Shown here: piece after piece, positions 8,145 to 16,423 of the stretch
Numbering within the stretch: the stretch's first letter is position 1
Layout: every line of letters begins with the position of its first letter
DNA from: an uncultured Bacillota bacterium
GTDB taxonomy: Bacteria; Bacillota; Clostridia; Lachnospirales; Lachnospiraceae
DNA length: 56,658 nt
NCBI GenBank assembly: GCA_905200905.1
Contig: CAJKMA010000011.1
Coordinates: 1 to 56,658 of the forward strand
Direction of reading: 5' to 3'
Position numbers and translations under genes: made by a program
The notes under the pieces: generated by a model
Told to the model about the DNA's origin: nothing
Databases searched by the model: none
Seen by the model: the letters and a program-made list of their open reading frames with translations, nothing else

Positions 8145-8921
8145 TTAGCAATATTTATACAACACTACGTGGAAACGGTTTTTCTTCGTTTTGCAGGTTA
8201 CAGAACCAAATTGAAATTTTCCTTTCCCCCGCACAGAGATAATATCCCCTTCCTTTAGATTGTATCCATTGGAAATTACAGACTTTCCATTCACAAATAC
8301 CTTTCCGCCTTCAATAAATGGAATCATACTACTTCTAGAGGTATGAAAAGCCAGGGCAATGACACTGTCAAGCCTTGGGGATGCAACAGTGCCAGAAATT
8401 TCCTCCCGTCTGGGTTTTGGCATATCTTCTTTTGCAAAAATCTCTTTTGCCATCACAGAAGTATGTTTAATCCGGCTGATTTCCTCAATCAGAAAACCGC
8501 ACACAGAACTATGACAAAACACATAAGCACAATCCTCTTCCAGAAGAATATCTCCAATCTTACTCCTGTCCAGTCCCAGATTCAAAATACTTCCCAGATA
8601 ATCCCTATGAGTAAGGGCATCAGCAAACTTTGCTTGCAAGGGTGCAACCCGAATACAGGAAATGGGATATGCACTTTCTACATGAAAATCCTCTTCATAA
8701 CAAAAAGCATCAGGGACGAATGCCGCCATCTGACGCTCCGCAGTTTCATAACCTCCAAACATCCGCACCCGAACTCCGGTATTTTCCAGGCTTGGCAAAA
8801 GGCTATGAAGAATATTTTGCTGATTTAAATCCAAAAAGTCAGAGAAAGTAAGAATCCCTCTAAAAAAGGCTTTCTTACTAAGCTCTAACATTCGCTTTTG
8901 AAAAAACTCTTCTTTTTCCAT
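8145..8921 (-). CDS. ylmH: YlmH family S4-domain RNA-binding protein
   Basis: A 258-residue YlmH-type protein. An N-terminal region with the family hallmark RMFGGYETAERQMAAF (~55-70) leads to a C-terminal S4 RNA-binding domain (about 180-245; LDSVIALAFHTSRSS, VFVNGK, ISVRGKGKFQFG). B. subtilis YlmH belongs to the division-associated ylm cluster and has been linked to rescue of stalled 50S subunits, so a translation quality-control role is possible. It follows sepF by seven bases. Confidence 0.92.
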   Translation of the reverse strand: MEKEEFFQKRMLELSKKAFFRGILTFSDFLDLNQQNILHSLLPSLENTGVRVRMFGGYETAERQMAAFVPDAFCYEEDFHVESAYPISCIRVAPLQAKFADALTHRDYLGSILNLGLDRSKIGDILLEEDCAYVFCHSSVCGFLIEEISRIKHTSVMAKEIFAKEDMPKPRREEISGTVASPRLDSVIALAFHTSRSSMIPFIEGGKVFVNGKSVISNGYNLKEGDIISVRGKGKFQFGSVTCKTKKNRFHVVLYKYC

Positions 8922-8928
8922 AGACCCT

Positions 8929-9522
8929 CTAGTAAATGGAGCCTACCACATCATTTAAAAAGTCCTGGGAATCACCGGTAATATCCACACCTTCCGGAGT
9001 TAAAATAAAGATATATGCAGACACTCTCCGAATGCTTCCATCTAAAGAATAGCTGGCTCCTGAAGTAAAGTCAATAATGTGCTGCGCCAGTTCCATATCC
9101 AACCCTTCCAGGTTCAGGATTACGGTACAGTTGTCTAACAATGCATCTACTATCTCCGTAGCCTCATCAAAACGTTTTGGCTTCATCACGCAAACTTCAC
9201 CAGAAGCGCCGCTTTTCTTTTTATTCACATTATACATAGGCGTCACCTTACTTGCAGAAGATTTGGAAGCAGTAGAAGAGGACGTTGCGGTTCTAGACGC
9301 TTTTGGCGCCTTTGCAGCAGCAGACTGTTTCTCCGCACTTTTATAATTCTTAGCTGGAGGAAGGTCATCGAACTCATCATCATAATCATCATCCAGTTTT
9401 TTAAAGAAACGCTTCTTAGGCTTCTCATCTTCAAAGTCATCATCTACATCATCTAAAAAATCATCGTCATCGTATTCTTCGTTTACTTTTACTGCATCTA
9501 AAAATTTATCCCATATGTTCAT
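8929..9522 (-). CDS. sepF: Cell division protein SepF
   Basis: A 197-residue FtsZ-associated membrane anchor. The N-terminal MNIWDKFLDAVKV is the amphipathic membrane-binding helix. It is followed by a very acidic Asp-rich linker (about 16-55), an Ala/Ser/Lys-rich spacer (60-100) and the globular SepF domain (105-197; VCVMKPKRFDEATEIVDALL and LNLEGLDMELAQHIIDF). The linker is long and low-complexity compared with B. subtilis SepF (152 residues). It sits between yggS and ylmH in the conserved division cluster; ylmG and divIVA, often here, are not. Confidence 0.95.
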   Translation of the reverse strand: MNIWDKFLDAVKVNEEYDDDDFLDDVDDDFEDEKPKKRFFKKLDDDYDDEFDDLPPAKNYKSAEKQSAAAKAPKASRTATSSSTASKSSASKVTPMYNVNKKKSGASGEVCVMKPKRFDEATEIVDALLDNCTVILNLEGLDMELAQHIIDFTSGASYSLDGSIRRVSAYIFILTPEGVDITGDSQDFLNDVVGSIY

Positions 9523-9541
9523 GATTCAATCTCCAATCATT

Positions 9542-10258
9542 CTATTTTAAAGAATAGTTCCGTTCTCCAAAAATGCCTGTCCCTACCCGAACGTGTGTAG
9601 CACCTTCTTCAATAGCAACTTGGTAATCTCCAGTCATCCCCATGCTCAGAACATCCATAGTAACATTATCAATACTTTTCCCTTGAATGTCAACACTTAA
9701 TTTTTTTAAATTTCTGAAAATGAAACGATTCTCCTCTGGATTCTCTACATAAGGAGCAATTGTCATCAATCCTTGAATGGAAATGGAAGGAAGTACAGCA
9801 ATCTGACGAATCAATGTTTCTGCCTCTTCCATATGCACTCCGAACTTGCTTTCTTCTTCTGCCACATTTACCTCAATGAGAATGGGAATCTGAATTCCTT
9901 TTTTTCCTGCCTCCTTACTGATTTCTTCTGCCAGACGCAAGGAGTCTACAGAATGAATCATACACGCTTTGTCCACCAAATATTTTACCTTATTTCTCTG
10001 AAGATGCCCAATCATATGCCAGCGCACTTGTGGCTCTGGTATCTTTTTTTGTGCCAGGGTTTCTGCTTTTTGAGTAAGCTCCTGCACTTTATTTTCTCCA
10101 AAATCACGGACACCAAGAGGTAACAATTCTTCTATCATAGACAGTGGTTTTGTTTTACTTACTGCAATGAGCGTAACCTCTTCTCTTGCACGTCCAGCTC
10201 TTTGACAAGCCTGTTTTACTTTATTTTCTACTTCCTGATAATTCTCACAAACACTCAT
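9542..10258 (-). CDS. yggS: YggS family PLP homeostasis protein
   Basis: A 238-residue single-domain alanine-racemase-fold protein that binds pyridoxal phosphate and buffers cellular PLP and amino acid pools. The PLP lysine is in TLIAVSKTKP (~35). FGENKVQEL, WHMIGHLQRNKVK and LSMGMTGDYQVAIEEG are family signatures, as is the terminal VRVGTGIFGERNY. It starts at ATG 10258, 24 bases after the HlyD-like gene, as in the ylmE-sepF arrangement of Firmicutes. Confidence 0.94.
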   Translation of the reverse strand: MSVCENYQEVENKVKQACQRAGRAREEVTLIAVSKTKPLSMIEELLPLGVRDFGENKVQELTQKAETLAQKKIPEPQVRWHMIGHLQRNKVKYLVDKACMIHSVDSLRLAEEISKEAGKKGIQIPILIEVNVAEEESKFGVHMEEAETLIRQIAVLPSISIQGLMTIAPYVENPEENRFIFRNLKKLSVDIQGKSIDNVTMDVLSMGMTGDYQVAIEEGATHVRVGTGIFGERNYSLK

Positions 10259-10282
10259 CTAAAACATCCTTTCTTTTTATCC

Positions 10283-11761
10283 CTAATACAAAATTTCTTC
10301 TTCTTTTACGCTTTTTCCATCCAGCACAATATAATCAAATGCTTGAAGCCCATAAGAAGTTCCCTGGGAAACTATACAATATTCCTCATTCTGATCCAGT
10401 ATATTAATCTGGCGAAATACAGCATAGCCTTTGTTCATTCCATACACACCCTGAAGTTCTTCTGTTTTTCCAATGGTATAAGTTTCTGAGGAATCCTGTT
10501 TTTTCAGTACATCCCCTTCCTTAAACTCGGATTTATCCACATAACAATAGCCACTGGTATCATTTTCGTCACCCCAGCCAATTTCTTTTCCTTTTCCATT
10601 TATCTCCCTATAAATCACAGGCTCTACAAACTCTGTTACAGAAGAATTGCTTTTGCTATCCACTTCCCGAATAAATCCCTTTCCTTCTCCATTATTTCCC
10701 TGGGCTAGAAACTCCCTTGGAATAATGTAAAACTCTTTTTCTACTACAGAGCTTACCGGAATTTTTAAGCCACTTTGTGTATTAATAACCAACTCCACCT
10801 CTAAGAAACGATCAGAAGCATAACGTGGCATTCCATTTTGCAGCTGGATTTTGGCTGCTTTCTGATTTCCAACTTGTACAATGGTAAGGGAGCCGTTCTG
10901 ACTCTCACCATCCTTTGTAAATTTCACTTTAATGCTGTCTCTTCCTGATAGAGCAGCAGCTAGTTTATCGGTAAGGGGCGCCATGATGGTCCAATTTTCA
11001 CTAGTAATCACTTTGTAAACTGGATCACCCGCAACCAATTCTTCTGTAGTAAGCAAATCTGTCTTTTTATAAGATTTTTCATTGAAAGCATCTTCTGTAA
11101 TATTTTCCTCTGTAATCCCTTCATAACCATCTGTGGAATACACAACTACACCTGCCTCAGGCGCTGTGTACACGGTTTGTTTTCCAATGGAAACCTGATT
11201 CCCAACTTCTTCTCCCACAATCGCATTGGAATCCGTGTTCTCCTGGTCTTTTTTCTCTTCTTCCTGCTTTTGCTCCATAATACCTGCAGCCTGAAGAATA
11301 CTTCCCTGCAGCTCATATTTAAAACTATAGGCATCATAAAAATCACTGCCAGAAAATCCATAAGAAAAATTCGCCATATTAGAACGCATTTTTTCCAACT
11401 GTTCCTCTGACAACTCCACACCCTTGGTTTCTTTTTTGTTATTGGTAAGGGCGTACACCGAACCATCTTTACGTACCTGCATACCTTCTCTGGCATAATA
11501 CTCTACATAACCAGAAGCGCCAGCGGGTACAATCTGCTCCTTACGAAGAGCTAGTCCTGTACAAACCGGATTTTTCGTAAGAGGCCCTACGGTAACCTGA
11601 TACGAAGTTACATGAGAAGATGTAGCATATAAAACAACCGTAATGATCATGTACAAAAGCAATGCTCCGAACATAATCGTTGCAATGTTATAAGTCAGCA
11701 GACGTTTTAACGCTGCAAGCCCTCTTTTAATTCTTTGAAAAAAATGATTTCTTTCAGACAA
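10283..11761 (-). CDS. HlyD-like membrane-anchored adaptor protein
   Basis: A 492-residue protein with one N-terminal transmembrane helix (about residues 22-45, IATIMFGALLLYMIITVVLY), then a long extracytoplasmic part. The latter has lipoyl-like halves typical of HlyD/RND adaptors (SGYVEYYAREGMQVRKDGSVYAL; PEAGVVVYSTDGYEG). No transporter partner is adjacent. Its constant place upstream of yggS-sepF in related bacteria, as I recall, hints at a cell-envelope role, but function is unknown. The start is taken as TTG 11761, because AAAGGAG is seven bases upstream; the ATG at 11815 has no ribosome binding site. Confidence 0.78.
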   Translation of the reverse strand: MSERNHFFQRIKRGLAALKRLLTYNIATIMFGALLLYMIITVVLYATSSHVTSYQVTVGPLTKNPVCTGLALRKEQIVPAGASGYVEYYAREGMQVRKDGSVYALTNNKKETKGVELSEEQLEKMRSNMANFSYGFSGSDFYDAYSFKYELQGSILQAAGIMEQKQEEEKKDQENTDSNAIVGEEVGNQVSIGKQTVYTAPEAGVVVYSTDGYEGITEENITEDAFNEKSYKKTDLLTTEELVAGDPVYKVITSENWTIMAPLTDKLAAALSGRDSIKVKFTKDGESQNGSLTIVQVGNQKAAKIQLQNGMPRYASDRFLEVELVINTQSGLKIPVSSVVEKEFYIIPREFLAQGNNGEGKGFIREVDSKSNSSVTEFVEPVIYREINGKGKEIGWGDENDTSGYCYVDKSEFKEGDVLKKQDSSETYTIGKTEELQGVYGMNKGYAVFRQINILDQNEEYCIVSQGTSYGLQAFDYIVLDGKSVKEEEILY

Positions 11762-11910
11762 AATAAATCTCCTTTGAAATGCGTATACTTTCTGCACTAT
11801 TTTATATTTTACCATTTTCAGCCTGGAATCACAACTACAAAAATTCTACAATCCTTGTATAAAGAAAAAGGTTTTGGAAATCCTATAAAAGAAAAAGGAG
11901 GTTTTCATAT

Positions 11911-12129
11911 ATGAACAGTAAATTTCTAGACTACACGGCTCTGGTACTTACCATTGTGGGAGCTGTAAACTGGGGACTCATTGGTTTCTTCCGTTTTAAT
12001 CTTGTCACCTTTTTATTTGGAGATATGACTTGGCTTTCTAGAATTATCTACGCATTGGTTGGAATTAGCGGCCTGTATCTCCTCAGCCTTTTTGGAAGGA
12101 TTGCATCCTTTTCAGACAGCCGCCTTTAA
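11911..12129 (+). CDS. DUF378 small membrane protein
   Basis: A 72-residue two-helix membrane protein of the DUF378/YuzA family. Residues 6-26 (YTALVLTIVGAVNWGLIGFF) and 45-65 form the helices, and VGAVNWGLIGFF is the family signature. Function unknown. The AAAAGGAGG ribosome binding site is very strong, and a hairpin terminator follows directly. Confidence 0.88.
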   Translation: MNSKFLDYTALVLTIVGAVNWGLIGFFRFNLVTFLFGDMTWLSRIIYALVGISGLYLLSLFGRIASFSDSRL

Positions 12130-12130
12130 G

Positions 12131-12178
12131 AAGAAAAAGCCGCCACACAGGTAACTGTATGACGGCCTTTCTTCTTTT
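12131..12178 (+). terminator. Terminator after the DUF378 gene
   Basis: AAAGCCG pairs with CGGCCTTT, with CACAG/CTGT pairing inside and a CTTCTTTT tail. It may also serve the convergent minus-strand gene. Confidence 0.65.
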
Positions 12179-12187
12179 GTTACATCT

Positions 12188-12601
12188 TTATTGTAAAACT
12201 TTATCTTTCATGTGCTCCGGTAAATCTGCTTCATCTATAGAGATGCTGACTACAAAGGAAACCTGATACTCTTCTCCCATAGCTTCCAAACGGTCTAAAA
12301 CCTGACCAATTTCATTTTCTTCTGCCCGTGAAATTTTAAGGAAGCTATCCAGATACATTTTTTCCAAATCATTGTCCTGAGATACAACGCCGGAAAGAAA
12401 ACCTACAAATTCGCTACTATTCTGAATATCATATTCAGACATATCAATCAAACGTACCTTGTTATTTAACTCAAACATATGCTTTCTGCTTTTATCCAGA
12501 TAAACCAATGTTCCGTTTGCCTGTTTCACTTCTGCATTTACTTTGTCTAAAAGTACCTTTGTTTTTCCTTCACCTTTTTTTCCTACAATTAACTGAACCA
12601 T
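12188..12601 (-). CDS. Small P-loop NTP-binding protein of unknown function
   Basis: A 137-residue protein opening with a Walker A motif, LIVGKKGEGKTK (about residues 4-15). A possible Walker B-like hydrophobic strand before acidic residues (VSFVVSISIDEADLPE, ~115) is near the end. The whole protein is about the size of a minimal RecA-like core. I do not know its substrate or partner. It has its own promoter (12667-12695) and is not in an operon. Confidence 0.75.
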   Translation of the reverse strand: MVQLIVGKKGEGKTKVLLDKVNAEVKQANGTLVYLDKSRKHMFELNNKVRLIDMSEYDIQNSSEFVGFLSGVVSQDNDLEKMYLDSFLKISRAEENEIGQVLDRLEAMGEEYQVSFVVSISIDEADLPEHMKDKVLQ

Positions 12602-12666
12602 CGCAATTTCCTCCTTAGCCGCACGTAATATGTATATTTACTAAAAACGTGGTTATCGTTGAATTA

Positions 12667-12695
12667 ATTATAGTGCATAACGTTCAAAAATACAA
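12667..12695 (-). promoter_or_regulatory. Sigma-A promoter of the small P-loop gene
   Basis: Minus-strand TTGTAT (12695-12690) and TATAAT (12672-12667) are spaced 17 bases apart, 65 bases before the gene. Confidence 0.6.
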
Positions 12696-12722
12696 CAGAA
12701 AAATAAAATTTTATAGTAAATT

Positions 12723-13763
12723 TTAAGAATTTATCTTTCCAAGCATTTCCCTGATTCTGGTGTTCATGGTTTCTTCACTGTCTGTACGAAAAACAATCAG
12801 GACAAAAGCATCTCCATAATTATTCTGAACTAAAAGTGCTGTGGCATACTGGGTCTTTGTGGACATATATTTGCCTCCAAGCACTGTGACCCCTTTTGGC
12901 ACAGACAAGCTTCCTGTAAGGTAGGGATTGTCTGTATCCAGAACTTGCTGCTTTAAATCTCCATTTGATTTCGTGCTATTCATAATGTAGCTGTTAAGTC
13001 CCATCGCATGAATCAAATCCGGATATTCAAGTAACTGGTGAAACAGTAGATACATATCATATACTGTAGTATATTGGTTCTCATCTTCTGCTCCTGTTAC
13101 ATTAGAAAAAACCGTATTGGTCATTCCCAGCTCCTGTGCCTTCTGGTTCATATGCTCTATAAAAGCATCCTTACCACCTGCTGCAATTCTTGCTAAAGCA
13201 TAACAGGCATCCTCCGCTGAATACACCAAAACCCCATGAATAAGCTGTTGAACCGTAACCACATTTCCCATTGCAAGACCACTGGATCTTCCCTGCCTTC
13301 TTCCAACTACATCTTCCTGCTCTATGGTTACAGACTCCTCCATATTCAACTCTTCATAAGCAGTCAGCGCCACCATAAGCTGATTAATGTTTCCAGGTGA
13401 AACCTTCTCATGGAGATTCTGGGAAAACAAAATCTCTTTATCCTGAAGATCAAACAATCCGGCCACTTCACCTTCACGGCTTTCAATCCCCTCCATTTTG
13501 GTATTGCTCTCTCCTACACAAAGATTCCTGGCAATCCCTTCTTCCAAAAAGGCCCCTTCCTTTGCTGAAGTTCCTGACATACTCTGACTTCGATTATATG
13601 CCATAGGCTCCTGTAACTTTCCCATACGCGAAAATAGAAGCAGTGCTAAAATCCCTACCAGAAGTGCAATCAGGAAAAACAACATCAAAAAAACCGTTTT
13701 CCGAATCTTCTTAATACGGAGTTCTTTCTGCTTTGTGCTTAACTTTTTATTTGTACATTTCAC
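12723..13763 (-). CDS. S11-type (D-Ala-D-Ala carboxypeptidase-like) protein lacking catalytic residues
   Basis: A 346-residue membrane-anchored protein (transmembrane helix ~27-47, short N-terminal basic tail) with the fold of DacF/PBP5-type carboxypeptidases. The alignment is clear around LMVALTAYEELN, IHGVLVYSAEDACYALA and QYTTVYDMYLLFHQLL. All three active-site motifs are altered, however. The SxxK region PASTTK reads PGNINQ (~127-132), SGN reads SAE (~184), and the KTG region reads GGKYM (~300). It is therefore probably a pseudoenzyme, perhaps a peptidoglycan-binding or regulatory subunit of the elongation machinery encoded upstream. GTG start 13763 overlaps mgsA by 17 bases. Confidence 0.85.
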   Translation of the reverse strand: MKCTNKKLSTKQKELRIKKIRKTVFLMLFFLIALLVGILALLLFSRMGKLQEPMAYNRSQSMSGTSAKEGAFLEEGIARNLCVGESNTKMEGIESREGEVAGLFDLQDKEILFSQNLHEKVSPGNINQLMVALTAYEELNMEESVTIEQEDVVGRRQGRSSGLAMGNVVTVQQLIHGVLVYSAEDACYALARIAAGGKDAFIEHMNQKAQELGMTNTVFSNVTGAEDENQYTTVYDMYLLFHQLLEYPDLIHAMGLNSYIMNSTKSNGDLKQQVLDTDNPYLTGSLSVPKGVTVLGGKYMSTKTQYATALLVQNNYGDAFVLIVFRTDSEETMNTRIREMLGKINS

Positions 13764-14142
13764 GCCAAGCCAGCTCTCCTCTTCCCAAAGAACGAATCAT
13801 CATCTCTGCAGTTGCCAGATTGGTAGCCATAGGAATATTATGGGTATCACACAGCATAAAAATACGCTTTACATCCGGATCATGCTTCTGTGGAGCCAAA
13901 GGTTCTCTCAAATAAATCACTAAATCCATTTCATTTTGTTCTATCATAGCGCCAAGCTGCTGTTCTCCACCTAAATGTCCTGCCAGAAACTTATGAACGG
14001 TCAAATTAGAAGCCTCCTCAATGAGTCTTCCCGTAGTCCCTGTAGCATACAATGTGTTCTGGGACAAAATATTGCGATAGGCAATGCAAAAATTCTGCAT
14101 TAATTTTTTCTTTGAGTTGTGTGCGATTAAACCAATATTCAT
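13747..14142 (-). CDS. mgsA: Methylglyoxal synthase family protein
   Basis: A 131-residue protein of the MgsA family, which converts dihydroxyacetone phosphate to methylglyoxal and phosphate. ATGTTGRLI (~33-41) is the phosphate-binding motif and KHDPDVK (~89-95) keeps the family His and Asp. Two aspartates important in the E. coli enzyme are Glu here: Asp71 (GGDQQ reads GGEQQ) and Asp91 (WDPL reads REPL). Activity may be reduced or altered. The start overlaps the rodA stop (ATGA) and the gene lies at the end of the shape operon, a recurrent clostridial position. Confidence 0.88.
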   Translation of the reverse strand: MNIGLIAHNSKKKLMQNFCIAYRNILSQNTLYATGTTGRLIEEASNLTVHKFLAGHLGGEQQLGAMIEQNEMDLVIYLREPLAPQKHDPDVKRIFMLCDTHNIPMATNLATAEMMIRSLGRGELAWREMYK

Positions 14143-15269
14143 GATGGTTCTACCTCCCTGTATGTTCTATATTTTTGTAATCCTACATTCAGTACCAGAC
14201 CCATTCCAATATACAAGCTGACCATGGAAGTCAGACCATAGCTGACAAAGGGCAATGGCGTTCCTGTATTGGGCAGGATTTTCGTTACAACAGCAATGTT
14301 AATAAAACTCTGCACCCCAATGATTGCAGCCACCCCACAGCAAATAAGTCTTCCTGACAGGTCCTTGGCTCGTATACCCGTTTTAATACATTCAAAGGTA
14401 ATCAGAAGTAAAAGCAAAATAATTGCTGTGCATCCTATGAATCCCAACTCTTCTCCTGCTACAGAGAAAATAAAATCTGTCTGGTTCTCGGAAACAAAGT
14501 TTCCTTTATTAGCAGACGCTACTTCATTGTTATTCAGTCCTTTCCCTGTAAGCTGGCCGGATCCAATAGCCATAACAGAATTTTCCTGTTGATGAACCGC
14601 ATCTGAATATTCATCGTCTTCTGAATTTAAGAAGGCCATAATACGGTTTCTCTGATATGGTTTAAGAAGTTTCTGATCCGGCTGGACAACAATAAAGAGA
14701 AAAATAACTGCCAAAGGCACTGCAATGAGCAAAGCACCTCCAATAATTTTGTAGCTCAATCCTGCAACATAAATCAAGACACAAAAAAGTATAGCAATTG
14801 TAATGGTATTTTTCAAGTCCGGCTGGCTTAAAATAAGAGCCAGGGGAAGGGCAATCAGAATAACAGATTTTACCAACGTATGAAGGGTATTTAAATCCTC
14901 CTCATGGTCCATAAAAAATTTAGCAAAAAACAGGATAATAATGATTTTTGCCAGCTCTGTTGGCTGAAACTGAATCCCTGCAATGTTAATCCACCTGGTT
15001 GCACCGTTTGCATCCTTACCAATTAGAATAACCAGCAAAAGCAGCACCAGATTCCCTGCATACATAATCCAGTTAAAATTTAAAATCCAGCTAAAATCCA
15101 TAAGAGATACAATCAGCATCACAGCAAGTCCCAAAATCATACCTGCCAACTGCCGGTTTTGAAGTGCCGGTTCCGCACTTCCCACCAGAAGCACTCCTAT
15201 AGAAGTCAGTACAATCAATGCAATGACCAACCTAAAATTATAATCCCGTAATCTATACTGTCTAATCAT
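14139..15269 (-). CDS. rodA: SEDS peptidoglycan glycosyltransferase RodA
   Basis: A 376-residue polytopic membrane protein of the SEDS family (FtsW/RodA/SpoVE), which polymerises lipid II for side-wall growth with a class B PBP. About ten hydrophobic helices are visible. Signatures include GQLTGKGLNNNEVASANKG (~232-250), NQTDFIFSVAGEELGF (~256-271) and the C-terminal GTPLPFVSYGLTSM (~338-351). AAGGTG precedes ATG 15269. Shared operon with PBP2 and mreBCD makes RodA, not FtsW, the right name. Confidence 0.94.
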   Translation of the reverse strand: MIRQYRLRDYNFRLVIALIVLTSIGVLLVGSAEPALQNRQLAGMILGLAVMLIVSLMDFSWILNFNWIMYAGNLVLLLLVILIGKDANGATRWINIAGIQFQPTELAKIIIILFFAKFFMDHEEDLNTLHTLVKSVILIALPLALILSQPDLKNTITIAILFCVLIYVAGLSYKIIGGALLIAVPLAVIFLFIVVQPDQKLLKPYQRNRIMAFLNSEDDEYSDAVHQQENSVMAIGSGQLTGKGLNNNEVASANKGNFVSENQTDFIFSVAGEELGFIGCTAIILLLLLITFECIKTGIRAKDLSGRLICCGVAAIIGVQSFINIAVVTKILPNTGTPLPFVSYGLTSMVSLYIGMGLVLNVGLQKYRTYREVEPS

Positions 15270-15311
15270 GAAAACACCTTTTTTCTTATGGTTATAAAAC
15301 GATTTCTCTTG

Positions 15312-15572
15312 TTATCTGAAAAGGCTTATCCCAGGAGCCGATTTTTCAATACCTGTCTGCAGGGGTATCTTGGCTGTAAACGTAGCCGTATCCTTCCGGT
15401 AGCGCAATTCTACACTACGTTCCCGTACAGCAAAATATTTATTTACTGCCCGTATCATATCATTCTGCAGCATAGTCATCATTTGTGGAGTACAGTCCAG
15501 CCGTTCAGAAGTAAGAAGCAGCTTCAGACGGTCTTTTGCAATATTTCCGGAACGTCTGCCAGAAAATCTCAT
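15312..15572 (-). CDS. minE: Cell division topological specificity factor MinE
   Basis: An 86-residue MinE, which stimulates MinD ATPase and drives its release from the membrane. The N-terminal SGRRSGNIAKDRLKLLL matches the anti-MinCD helix region, and the C-terminal half forms the dimer domain. ATG 15572 has AGGAGG 11 bases upstream; longer in-frame starts lie inside minD. It directly follows minD. Confidence 0.88.
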   Translation of the reverse strand: MRFSGRRSGNIAKDRLKLLLTSERLDCTPQMMTMLQNDMIRAVNKYFAVRERSVELRYRKDTATFTAKIPLQTGIEKSAPGISLFR

Positions 15573-15592
15573 AAAATCTGTAACCTCCTTCT

Positions 15593-16381
15593 CTATTTTC
15601 GGAACATTTTTGATAATCGATTCCATACGCCTTTCTTTGTGTGGAAGTCTAAAAGAGGGACCTCCTCACCTGTAATTCTGCGGCAAATATTTTCCAGAGC
15701 TTTTCCGGACAAGGAATCCTTCCCGCACAAAGGTTCTCCTTGGTTTGTAGCAATGACCACTGCCTCATCATCTGGTATCGCTCCCAAAAGATCTACTGCC
15801 AAAATTTCTGTTACGTCTTCTACAGACATCATCTCTCCCCTCTTCACCATATCTGTACGAAGTCGGTTGATAATCAATTCAATTTTGGGCATTTCGTGAG
15901 CCTGTAAAAGTCCGATAATACGGTCTGCATCACGGATAGCCGAAACCTCCGGCGTGGTAACTACGATTGCTCGATGTGCTCCTGCAATGGCGTTTTTAAA
16001 TCCTTGTTCAATTCCAGCCGGACAATCCAGGATAATGTAATCAAACTCTTCTGACAAATCCTGTGTAAGCTTCACCATCTGCTCTGGCGTAATGGCCGTT
16101 TTATCTTTGGTTTGGGCAGAAGGAAGCAAAAACAAAGTATCACACTGCTTGTCTCGGATAAGAGCTTGTTTCATCCGGCAGCTTCCCTCAATCACATCAA
16201 TGAGGTTATAAACAATTCTGTTTTCCAGTCCTAAGACCACATCCAGATTCCGCAGTCCAATATCCGTATCCACCACAACCACTTTCTTGTTCAGCTTTGC
16301 CAAACCAAGACCAATGTTAGCCGTTACGGTGGTCTTCCCTACACCGCCCTTTCCAGATGTTACTACAATAATTTCACTCAT
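15593..16381 (-). CDS. minD: Septum site-determining ATPase MinD
   Basis: A 262-residue deviant-Walker ATPase that cycles on the membrane to position division. SGKGGVGKTTVTANIG (~9-24) is the deviant Walker A, VVDTDIGLRNLDVVLG (~36-51) and DYIILDCPAGIEQGF (~114-128) follow. The last residues (VWNRLSKMFRK) form the amphipathic membrane-targeting helix. It is preceded by PBP2, with only 42 bases between, so no minC is present in its usual place. Confidence 0.95.
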   Translation of the reverse strand: MSEIIVVTSGKGGVGKTTVTANIGLGLAKLNKKVVVVDTDIGLRNLDVVLGLENRIVYNLIDVIEGSCRMKQALIRDKQCDTLFLLPSAQTKDKTAITPEQMVKLTQDLSEEFDYIILDCPAGIEQGFKNAIAGAHRAIVVTTPEVSAIRDADRIIGLLQAHEMPKIELIINRLRTDMVKRGEMMSVEDVTEILAVDLLGAIPDDEAVVIATNQGEPLCGKDSLSGKALENICRRITGEEVPLLDFHTKKGVWNRLSKMFRK

Positions 16382-16423
16382 ACCTGATCCTCCTATTTCT
16401 TTTTTCCTACTCTTGTGTACTTT

